From NCBI RefSeq assembly GCF_901709675.1, contig NC_051101.1, positions 6,964,501 to 7,028,500 on the forward strand: DNA of 64,000 bases, in the 5' to 3' direction. The position numbers were made by a program, and so were the translations under genes. Below, piece by piece: positions 14,351 through 38,281 of the stretch. The DNA is from Syngnathus acus (lineage: Eukaryota; Chordata; Actinopteri; Syngnathiformes; Syngnathidae). Below the pieces are notes generated by a model, which was not told the DNA's origin, searched no databases, and saw only the letters and a list, made by a program, of their open reading frames with translations. Numbering within the stretch: position 1 is the stretch's first letter; every line of letters begins with the position of its first letter.

Positions 14351-17300
14351 TACTGGACTCACTTTTGATTCTCGTTTAATCAAACGTTACAAAATTAAAA
14401 ATGAGTGTTTTCCATACGAGGTAGTGCATAAAAGGACTTTTATTTTTGAATTGATGTCGTGACAGTGCTTGTTTTGTGTTTAGCCCAACTGTAAATCGTC
14501 TAATCGTTTTCTTCCATTAAGTTTTAATTCCACTAAATTGGGAAAGGCGTTTCCTCCTCAAGTCTCAAGACAATGCTCTCGGGGACTTTTTAGTTCAACC
14601 TTTAAAACCAGTTTATACTGTGTACGGCTGGAATATTTCAATGTGTCGTAGTTTTCAAATTTCAAACAAATATTTTAACGTGGTTATTTTTAATTAGGTC
14701 ACTTATTGATATGCATTAAATGTTACTATGAAGATGAACACTTTTGCCAAACACTGATATGACTTAAAATCACAAGTGAATAAGACGTGGAAAAATATCA
14801 GCAATATATGTAACTGAATTCACAAGTTTGAATTTAGCGTTCAGCGTTTTTACTCGTTTTGATGCAAGTCTTGCCAAGAAAAGAAATAATGCATCATTTG
14901 TGTTGATGTAACATGTACTGGATTTATATTATGTTCTTACTGTTAGTTCGGAACACATTTGAATATCACATAAAAGTAAGCCCATTAGAATTGTTCGGTA
15001 ACTCCAATTCTGCATGTAGGTCTGTGTTTGTTTTACATGGTAATCTTGCATGGTAGAATTTTAATACATTCAATTATGCGTTGAGTGTATAAATATTTTC
15101 TAGCTTCAGAGGGGAGCTGTAAATCTATCATTGCATTAGTTTTAATGCATTTGTATATTTTTAAGTATCATCTAAGCATTAAATACTATTTCAATTGAGT
15201 TTGTGGGTGTTGTGTGTCTGTTCGGTTCACTGGCCATCATCATGTCCCACAGTTCATTTTAGGTTCATTCTAATGCTAGTAATACAACAATTGAGTACAT
15301 TTAAGTTTCTATTAGTGTGCCATAGTCAACTAGCCCCTTAAATTGTCTTACTTGTGTGGACAGACAGTGCACGACTACATGGACCTTATTGAATAATTGC
15401 TCAAGTAGCTTTTCATAGTTTCCAGCTCTCACCCCTCAAGATCAGCAATAAAGCAAATAATTAGATCAGTGAAATGACATACTGTGACCATCTAAAGTTA
15501 TGTGTGCCACTTAAGTGCATACTAAGCAGAATACACTTGTGCACACTATAAATGTGTTCAGCATTCACCCATCTCCACTTTAGCCCATATTGTTTTAAGA
15601 ATCTCCATTGCTGCTGCCACGTTGAGAGTTTATTGTTAAACACCACTGGCCTACCGTTTCATTCTGATTTATTTTACACAGTTGGACAAGTGCTCATTGT
15701 AAATAAATTATTTTGTATGATAAAGGCATTATAAGGTTTCTTAACTAGTATTCTAATCACATCTCAAAAGATTTTTTTTAATAAATCCAATTATGGTTTA
15801 TGTGCATCCTGGTCTGTGTGTAAGCGTGCGAATTTTGTCATTCATTCAGGTCATTTTATTTTGAGGCCATTAAATCAGTCTCAACTGGACTATTGTGGTT
15901 GGAAGACAGTTCACCGAGTACAAACGTGCTTTTTTTTCCCCCCACAAGTATGTACGTCCCAAACTGGCCTTGTACTGCACCTACACGACAGTAATGCTTC
16001 AAAACCTCTATGTGCAGTTAACCTGTTCTGTGTTTTATCCAGGTACACCTTGAGTCCAAAAACATTCATGAACAGTAAAGTGCCTTAATTGCCCATAAGT
16101 GTGAATGACTGTCTTTGTGATTGAAGGGTTAACAGGCAAAGGTGTATGCTACCGCTCAATTACAATGAAATTGGTGTTACTGTCAGCATGCAACCTTGAC
16201 TGGTCAAATATTAGCTAAATAAACGAGTATGTATCTTATCACCATGTCTCTGTCAATTATCCGTCTTGCTGTTTTGCTTACAGACAAGAAACTGTCATCA
16301 CATCATTTTCTCTTGAAACTTCCAGCGGTGTCATTTGGGAGTGGTTACGCTTTGACTTTCAAGTAGGGATGTACTGTACATACAATGTGTGGAAATGTAT
16401 TAGTCTGTAGTTATTTCCAATATATGTATATTTTTTTGAGTACGTTATCTTTTCAGTTCTGAGTGTAACCTGTCTAATACCCAAAGTCAGCTCCAGCTCA
16501 TTTAGTTTAATCAAATGTCTTGAACAGGCGCCACCTTTCCTTTTATTCCTAACCATAGTGCAACAAAAACACCCTATTATTCAATATACTTTTCATTGAG
16601 CCTTGACGGCAAGTTGATTATCTATGTACACAGCTCTGTCTTTCCCTCACGATGTCCCTCATATAAGTGTCCCACCTCCGCCCTACCTTTTACACAGTAC
16701 ATGGCCAACTACAGGTACAGTAAAAATGCATTTTCTCCTATATATTGTGACCTGTATTAATAAGGATTGAATATAGCATTTATTTTTCATTCTTAAAGCA
16801 ATCCTGTCCACACATGGTATGAAGAGCTGTTTTCAAAACCCCAAAAAAAAGTAACATTTCAAGAAAATCAATTTTGGAATGTAATTCACTATGTAGAGTA
16901 TAAACTTTATTATTCTTTATTGAGCATGTTCAGACTGAGTGAGGCGATTCTTTTAAATTGATCAAATGTTTGGTAAATTTGCATGTCTGAGTATAAATAT
17001 TTTTCTACAGATCTAAGTGTTTCTAAAGAGCTCTTCATATACAGTGTTTCATCTTATTTGGACAATATCAATATCTCGAGAATGACTTTATTAATACATT
17101 TATAATTGTGTATTGTATACTGAATTGTACATGTGTACATTTGTTAGGTAAATGACTTAAGGGATTTGTGCATTGTTTGGACTGACAAATGCATCTTAGA
17201 ATGTATACTTAAATCCATGCTTGATGTTGAACCTTTTTTATTGCTAATTCTAATTTTGCCGAATTCCAGTTTGTAGAAGAAATAATGATATCTACTAGGT

Positions 17301-17463
17301 TCCAGAATCAATATTAGAACTATTTTGGTCCAATCCTTATTTTATACAAGCAATCCCTATAAAGCTTCACAACATTCAGTTATAGTAACCCCAAAAATGC
17401 ATACGATGTTTTAAAAGTTTGATGTTTACATGTCTGACTATTTCCATGTTGTATTTCTCAGCC
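14351..17463. other. Intergenic, no gene seen
   Basis: About 3.1 kb of AT-rich sequence with no coding exon I can support on either strand. An AATAAA at 15447-15452 and an ATTAAA near 15179 could end the KIAA1143 transcript. The final 110 bp hold the TATA-like element and probable leader of the FCGBP-like gene. Confidence 0.6.
17358..17364 (+). promoter_or_regulatory. TATA-like box of the FCGBP-like gene
   Basis: TATAAAG lies 100 bp upstream of the chosen ATG at 17464, which has a favourable GCCATGG context. A TTTCTCAG directly before the ATG might instead be a splice acceptor, in which case the true promoter would be further upstream. Confidence 0.4.
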
Positions 17464-31629
<14,166 letters not shown>

Positions 31630-32084
31630 TACTTTTTATTCAACTCTAGACTACTACTTTAAAAGTAAATAAGACTAGATTAAATCATAAAAGTACTCAT
31701 CTGTGTTACCTTCACCTTTAAGGTGATAAAGTAATAATTTGTTTGATCAATTACATTTTAAGTCCCATGTAAAAATTGAAACAACCCGTACTCTGAAAAC
31801 TAGTCTGTTTCACGTATCAATCCAGATCTTCTCATCACTATTAAATGAATTTCTGCAGCATCTGATTGGGTTCGTGTCTATGTTCGTTTTGTTCTGAATA
31901 ACTACAACTGAATTGAGTCCTGAAGTGACACCTTTACATCGATTAGTGACTGTATGAATGACATGAAAGGGGCAATTAGATATGATAAAAACAGTTCTTG
32001 TATATGAACAGCGCGCGCACGCACACACACGCACACATTTACCATTGCCTGATGAGAGCTCAGCATCAGCTATCATACAATAGT
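31630..32084. other. Sequence after the FCGBP-like stop, no gene seen
   Basis: I find no AATAAA hexamer between the stop at 31629 and the mobile-element cluster that begins near 32085. A short alternating CG/CA run lies at about 32010-32037. This may be 3'UTR, intron of a longer transcript, or flank. Confidence 0.45.
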
Positions 32085-32560
32085 GTTGGCTCGTGAGTGA
32101 ACGATACGTTCAAAAGAACGAATCTTTTCAGTGAACGAGAGTGAACGAATCACTTCCTAAAGTGATTCGTTCTTTTTTCAGCTCATATGACTTCAACCAG
32201 TAGGTGTCGGTAATGCGCATTAAAGCTGGTGCCACCTCGCTGTAAAACAAAACAAAGAAGAAAATGACGTAACTTCCCGTTCACGCACGAGTCGTGAATT
32301 GCATTTCCCGTTCTGCAACTGAACGGATCTGTGAGTGAACGATTTGCATTTCCAGTTCATCCCGAGAACGGATCAGTGAGGGAACGAATCCTGACTTTCC
32401 CGTTCGCGAACGAGTTAATGGGTGGACTACCTTCCCGTGCATCAACGGATCAGTCAGTGAACGTGTTGCGTCTCCTGGCGTGAACTACGTAAACCAGAAT
32501 GTCGATTTACGATTTGCCAAGGAAAGAAAGAACCACTCACTGAAACACCACTTCTTTTAT
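32085..32560 (+). mobile_element. hAT-like transposon end rich in GAACGA/TCGTTC motifs
   Basis: Repeated GAACGA and TCGTTC words occur throughout, including a 13-bp-stem palindrome GAACGAATCACTT/AAGTGATTCGTTC at about 32143-32173. An AGTAGGTGTCGGTAATGCGC block resembles the leader of fish hAT elements. A second, shorter end of similar character is at 35464-35545. I find no transposase frame attached to it. Confidence 0.6.
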
Positions 32561-32844
32561 GCACGTTTTCTCCAAGCTAACGGCTAACTTTATTGCATGA
32601 AGGGATGCACCGATATGCAACAACGGGGAGATTATGCTTCTCTTTGGGTGATCTTGATTTTATAACACTTATAGTACTTTTTAAATAACGTGTATGCATA
32701 TATACGCCTAAATATTGTTATCCAATATATCTACTGCAATTTCACATTAGATTGCTGGTCTTATTTATTCATTGGTCTTATTTATTCATTGTATGTGCCT
32801 TCTCATTTTTACTTTTTGTATTGTTTACTTGAATGTGTAATATG

Positions 32845-32940
32845 TCTTGTCACCGTGGGATAGTAAGAAACGTAATTTCGATCTCTGTATGTCTTGACAT
32901 GTGAAGAAATTGACAGTAAAGCAGACTTTTACTTTTAATA
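32845..32940 (+). repeat. Non-LTR retrotransposon 3' tail (plus strand)
   Basis: Contains CTTGTCACCGTGGGATAG and AGAAATTGACAGTAAAGCAG, matching the minus-strand element at 13771-13875 in order and spacing. The tail has decayed to T-rich sequence. Confidence 0.7.
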
Positions 32941-33273
32941 TTTTTTTTAATAAACATTTATGTTAAAACTTGTCTGGTGTTTTATTCCTTGTTTCGCCAA
33001 TTAAAACATAAAAATCAGACATTTGGTTAACTGCTTTATATGACAATATGTGAATTTACGTTGTTATATGAGTTGGTGTCCCCCAAAATAAATGTCGGCA
33101 TAACGGATTTTTTTTCAACCTTTTATTCAAACACAAACACATTTGGTACAATAACACCATCAACTACAATCCAACAAATACAAAATTAAAAAACATCAAT
33201 GTCGGCATATCGTGTGTCGGCTGGCATAGCAGCAACTGTCTGTCACTTACTCGTGAATCTTCGCGAACAAACC

Positions 33274-33845
33274 TGAAAATGGCGGTGTACCTAATAGAGT
33301 ATCCGAATGACGTCACAGATCAAACAGCCAATCAGAAAGTGGGGGTGAGGGCGGGTGTGGCACTTTTCACTTTCAGTTAAGCTTTGGCCATGATTTTTCC
33401 CTAATGAACTGGCCTGTTTTTAGGTACGCTTGAAAATGGCGGCGTACCTAAAGGAGTGTCTGTGTGACGTCACAGATCAAACAGCCAATCAGAAAGTGGG
33501 GGTGAGGGCGGGTGTGGCACTTTTCACTTTCAGTTAAGTTTTGGCCATGATTTTTCCCTAATGAACTGGCCTGTTATTAGGTACACTTGAAAATGGCGGC
33601 GTACCTAAAGGAGTGTCTGTGTGACGTCACAGATCAAACAGCCAATCAGAAAGTGGGGGTGAGGGCGGGTGTGGCACTTTTCACTTTCAGTTAAGTTTTG
33701 GCCATGATTTTTCCCTAATGAACTGGCCTGTTATTAGGTACACGTGAAAATGCCGGTGTACCTAATGGAGTGTCCAAGTGACGTCACGGATCAAACAGCC
33801 AATCAGAAAGTGGGGGTGAGGCCGGGTGTGGCACTTTTCACTTAA
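33274..33845 (+). repeat. 157-bp tandem repeat, four copies, promoter-like content
   Basis: Units begin (TGAAAATGGCGG) at 33274, 33431, 33588 and 33745, exactly 157 bp apart; the fourth is cut off near 33845 by the next repeat. Each contains the CRE palindrome TGACGTCA, the CCAAT-box AGCCAATCAG, and the GC-rich GGGGGTGAGGGCGGGTGTGG. The middle two copies are almost identical. No open frame crosses the array. Part of the unit recurs in inverted orientation inside the 235-bp array that follows. Confidence 0.92.
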
Positions 33846-35225
33846 ACCAGGGGTGCCGACCTCCAGTCCTCGAAGGGCTGCGTTCCAACATGTTTTCCAA
33901 GTGACCCTCGTTAAGCGCACCTGCGTGAAAAGTTTTAGCTCCTTTCACGTTCTGCAGGAGCTAAAACTTTTCACGCAGGTGCACTTAACGAGGGAATCAC
34001 ACAGACACTCCATTAGGTACCCCGCCATTTTCAAGTGTACCTAATAACAGGCCACTTTATTAGGGAAATATCATGGTCAAAGGTCACAGGTGTCAAGCTC
34101 TGGTCCTCGGAGCCGCGTTCCAATATGTTTTCCAAGTGACCCTCGTTAAGCGCACCTGCGTGAAAAGTTTTAGCTCCTTTCACGTTCTGCAGGAGCTAAA
34201 ACTTTTCACGCAGGTGCACTTAACGAGGGAATCACACAGACACTCCATTAGGTACCCCGCCATTTTCAAGTGTACCTAATAACAGGCCACTTTATTAGGG
34301 AAATATCATGGTCAAAGGTCACAGGTGTCAAGCTCTGGTCCTCGGCGCCGCGTTCCAATATGTTTTCCAAGTGACCCTCGTTAAGCGCACCTGCGTGAAA
34401 AGTTTTAGCTCCTTTCACGTTCTGCAGGAGCTAAAACTTTTCACGCAGGTGCACTTAACGAGGGAATCACACAGACACTCCATTAGGTACCCCGCCATTT
34501 TCAAGTGTACCTAATAACAGGCCACTTTATTAGGGAAATATCATGGTCAAAGGTCACAGGTGTCAAGCTCTGGTCCTCGGCGCCGCGTTCCAATATGTTT
34601 TCCAAGTGACCCTCGTTAAGCGCACCTGCGTGAAAAGTTTTAGCTCCTTTCACGTTCTGCAGGAGCTAAAACTTTTCACGCAGGTGCACTTAACGAGGGA
34701 ATCACACAGACACTCCATTAGGTACCCCGCCATTTTCAAGTGTACCTAATAACAGGCCACTTTATTAGGGAAATATCATGGTCAAAGGTCACAGGTGTCA
34801 AGCTCTGGTCCTCGGCGCCGCGTTCCAATATGTTTTCCAAGTGACCCTCGTTAAGCGCACCTGCGTGAAAAGTTTTAGCTCCTTTCACGTTCTGCAGGAG
34901 CTAAAACTTTTCACGCAGGTGCACTTAACGAGGGAATCACACAGACACTCCATTAGGTACCCCGCCATTTTCAAGTGTACCTAATAACAGGCCACTTTAT
35001 TAGGAAAATATCATGGTCAAAGGTCACAGGTGTCAAGCACTAGTCCTCGGGGCCGCGTTCCAATATGTTTTCCAAGTTACCCTCGTTAAACACACCTGCG
35101 TGAAAAGATTTTGTTCATTTTCACGTTCTGCACTAGCTAAAACTTTTCACGCAGGTGCACTTAACGAGGGACTCTTGGAAAACATGTTGGACTTCGGCCA
35201 CAAGGACTAGAGCTTGATACCTGTG
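33846..35225. repeat. 235-bp hairpin satellite, six units
   Basis: Hairpin arms start (CCTCGTTAAG) at 33906, 34141, 34376, 34611, 34846 and 35081, exactly 235 bp apart. Each arm is about 37 bp, pairs with one mismatch, and encloses a loop of about 15-18 bases. Units two to five are nearly identical. Each unit also carries an inverted fragment of the 157-bp repeat (CCATTTTCAAGTGTACCTAA). The last unit continues into a second inverted end, TTGGAAAACATGTTGGACTT, as expected of a palindromic MITE whose head reads CAGGGGTGCCGACCTCCAGT. The 68-residue open frames repeated in each unit are by-products of the repeat. Confidence 0.92.
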
Positions 35226-35356
35226 GGCGTAATCCATTGGTTTGCTCCGCCAATTTAGGGGCGGGGCCACCTTATGTAGTTACACATAAATACTTGCATT
35301 TGATTGCATATGCATGCAAAGCGAGGCCCCAATTCTAAAAGCAACTTTAGGTATGT

Positions 35357-35432
35357 GCTCACACCTGGGATCGAACCAGTTTCTACCGCGCGAGAGCCCG
35401 TGTCACTAGCCATTCGGTTATTTCGACCTTGC
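35357..35432 (-). repeat. tRNA-derived SINE head (minus strand)
   Basis: On the minus strand a B-box-like GGTTCGATCCCAGG follows an A-box-like TAACCGAATGGCTAGTGAC at tRNA spacing. Acceptor-stem pairing is not convincing, so it is more likely a SINE head or tRNA pseudogene than a functional tRNA. Confidence 0.5.
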
Positions 35433-35554
35433 CCAGCCGGCTGCACTGTTTTGTACTAGTGATGTGCATTCCAGCTCTTAAGTGAGTTTAGAATCGGTTC
35501 ACTCAAAAGATTTGTTCAAAAGAATCGTTCACCGAATCGTTCGCTACACGCTAG

Positions 35555-35594
35555 CTCTAACCCTAACCCAACCCTAGCTCTAACCCTAACCCCA
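35555..35594 (+). repeat. Short telomere-like (CTAACC)n tract
   Basis: CTCTAACCCTAACCCAACCC and a second block of the same kind contain several CCCTAA units, the complement of vertebrate TTAGGG, with CTAGCT interruptions. The tract is only about 40 bp. Confidence 0.7.
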
Positions 35595-35669
35595 AAAGAT
35601 CAACGCGTACCCTCCGGGTAATTTAGTGTTGTTGGCTATATTGAACATTATCTGGTGCAATGGATGTGA

Positions 35670-35749
35670 GTCACGATAGCACAGCGGTTAAGACTCTGCC
35701 TTGTGAACTATTATTTCTTTGCGTCACGGGTTCAAATCCCGTTGATGAC
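35670..35749 (+). repeat. tRNA-like sequence / SINE head (plus strand)
   Basis: An A-box-like TAGCACAGCGGTTAAGA is followed by a perfect B-box arm ACGGGTTCAAATCCCGT and a T run (Pol III terminator-like) just downstream. The outer ends GTCA and TGAC pair, but the middle of the acceptor stem does not. The anticodon arm is not clean. It is probably a tRNA-derived repeat. Confidence 0.5.
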
Positions 35750-35773
35750 TTTTGTTTTTTTTATTAGTGTTTG

Positions 35774-36310
35774 CTATTTTTTGCAGCCAGTCGGAAATGC
35801 AAACGAGACGTTTCGTTCAGTGTTTTTATTGAGAATTTGAACAGTTTTGCAATCAGGGAAGTTCCAAGTCGCTTGTGACTTAAATCGCGAAACACAAAAC
35901 TGCGCAACTCGATTTACCATAACAGTCGTAACTCGAGACGGGGAGTAGGATAACATGGGAGCAATTTAACATGTAACACCGGCTTTCCCACCTCCTCTGT
36001 AGGGTGGAATCGTGCTGTGTGACTTCTCATTGTACAATCCAAAATGATTCCACACGTCTGCTTTTAAATTTTTAGGAGCAGGTCGGATCTGTCGGCGAAG
36101 TTTGTTGATAATCTCAGGCTCAGCCATGTTGTTTATTTTCTGGAGGAGTGTACTGCGGAAGTGTGCTGAGTGTGCCACTGTGCTCTCGCTCCGTTCCGCA
36201 TAGAGTCTCGGAGAATGCGCTTACTGTATTTTAGTTCCGTTTTACTTGGCATTTAAATAATCGGAATTTGGACGTTTGCGAATCGCGATTAATCTAAGAA
36301 TCGGAAATCT
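35774..36310 (-). pseudogene. Internally deleted hAT transposon with BED-type transposase start
   Basis: Read on the minus strand, a terminus with GGTGGGGGAGATTTCC near 36310 leads to a start codon at 36127. A peptide follows with the BED-finger-like core KADVWNHFGLYNEKSH, as in ZBED/hAT transposases. The frame is lost soon after, without the C-C-H-H zinc ligands. A second stretch (35774-35956) may derive from the transposase 3' part. The element is a non-functional remnant. Confidence 0.6.
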
Positions 36311-38281
36311 CCCCCACCTCTACACACACACCCACACACGAATAAATGCTTTAAAGTTATTTAATTCCTGGTTTACCAACAGAATGCATACAAAGTGTGC
36401 TTGACAAATTGTTCCACAATTTTTCTGTTCACTAAAATGAGAGGTGTTCCAATAAAACAGCATAAGGTCAAGAAGAAACATTCAGTGCAAGCTTCAATGA
36501 AGTCCAACATCGAGCAATTAGGTCACAGTGCTCTCACAACGCATTGTCACACATGCAAGATATGAGGAACAATCATATGTCCTATTAAAGGTTTGGAAGA
36601 CAATTGCTGTCTTTGGTAAATTGAATACTGTGCTGTACATTTATTAGCAATTTATATACAATTAGTCCAATAAATAAAAAACAGATTCAATTTGTTGGTT
36701 GTCAAGTGGATAGCAGTTCTGAGGTTGGGATTTAAAATCCAGACTCAAATCGTCTGAGCTTGCCTCTTCTTGCTGCGCTTGTGTAAAATTTCTCCAGATG
36801 CTCCACATCCACAAAACGTGTTGCTTAGGTTAATTGAAGAGTCTGAATTGTGACCCAGTGTAAACATACTAAATGTGAATGATTGTTTGTTAAATATACC
36901 CTGTGATTGGCCAGCAGCCTTTTTTTGGGGGTACGCCAACTCTTGCCAAAAGTCAGCTGGGATAGGTCACATCTCCTGTCCCGAGTGAGGTTAAGTGATT
37001 AAAGAAATTAGTGGATGGAAGATTCATTGTCAATACATATACTGTAACTTTATAACATTGGTTTCTAAATAATTTATCAGCTAAGAATAACTGGTACTAG
37101 TGAGGAGGAGTTACAGTGGTCCACAAACACTGAATGAATACATGTGTATAATTCGGGCTGTACAACTATTTCAATATTTATTCGACTATGATTTATTTAA
37201 AATGAACCTAATACTGCATCTGATAATATTACACATATGATTTCACAAGGTTCACTTAGCAACCTGTTAGTACACTAATAAAAAGTTTTGCTATCTGGAA
37301 GGTAAATGCTGTTGTCTCAAATTCCTCACTGCAACAACGAGACAACTTTGTTGCTCTTAAAAAAAACATTGTCAGAACACACTAAAACAAACCAATTTGA
37401 AAATATGTAGAGGCCTTTTTCCCAAATGCGATTAATCCACACAGCTTCGAGACCAAAAATATGAAGACCTTCAAATTAAAATAAGTCATTGGCTCAGTTT
37501 GAATGTTAAATATATAGAGTAGAATAGCATGGCAATGACCATTTTAATGGCTTTTTATATGTTAATGTTTTATTCTAAAGAAAATCTTTAAAGTATTTTT
37601 GCTTTAGCGAATCATTAACACAACTCAACGGCCTATGATTCCTAATTATGCCGTGTATGTACAATGTTCCTATTTGCATCTATCTTTGAAACACAAATAA
37701 AATCAGCATTTATTTATCATGAACATGAGCACAAGGATTGTCTTGTTTATGAATTGTCAAACCAGCTGGAGCAAAATTGTGTGCAAATGGATTCAGTCAA
37801 CTAGTTACAATAGTGCGCACAAAGGGAAACAAAATTGAAATGATCCGACTTGAGGACATATTTACTTACAAAATAAAATTTTAAAATTAACATTGCAGGA
37901 CGTCTAAGGAAGCATATTTGGTTCCTTAATTCAGAATGTTTTAATTGCAGAGTGGTGGTCACTGTGATACGCTTGCTTTAAACCACAAGAGGCTTAACTG
38001 TTGCTTCTTACGAGTCCTTACTTTTCTCCTATTTTAGAAAGCATTGGTAACAGAAATGTATTTGAACATAACGACAAAAAACACATCCATAGATAAATTA
38101 CATGCTCGGCACTCATTTGGTGCATTTTTGATTTGTCTATTGCATTGTTTTCGGGTTAAAAAAACAAAAGCCGACTTGCGTTGGCTGAGCATGTTGTCCA
38201 AAGTCCAAGTTTGGGGCATTTAAGGTTAGGTTGGGGGTTTAAACCTCGAGATATTTCAGGGCATAGTTGCAAGGTTTACCC
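36311..38281 (-). other. dtnbp1 3' flank and 3'UTR
   Basis: No coding exon is seen. A minus-strand AATAAA (TTTATT at 37709-37714) lies about 570 bp after the dtnbp1 stop and is a plausible polyadenylation signal. A degenerate copy of the dispersed fish repeat, inverted relative to 8866-9060, occupies about 36870-37015. Confidence 0.55.
36870..37015 (-). repeat. Dispersed fish repeat copy
   Basis: The landmarks GTGATTGGCCAGCAGC, GTCAGCTGGGATAGG and GTGGATGGA occur in the reverse order and orientation of the copy at 8866-9060. Confidence 0.65.

Noticed and set aside
33826-35210. A series of 65-72-residue open frames repeated every 235 bp
   Set aside because: They are identical because the DNA repeats. 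The frame is set by the hairpin satellite, 235 is not a multiple of three, and the sequence resembles no protein family.
33846-35225. CRISPR-like regular spacing of a palindromic repeat
   Set aside because: The whole 235-bp unit is repeated rather than short repeats with unique spacers, and the host is a vertebrate. It is a satellite.
35670-35749. Functional tRNA gene
   Set aside because: The B arm is perfect, but the acceptor stem is only partly paired and no clean anticodon arm forms. A SINE head or tRNA pseudogene fits better.
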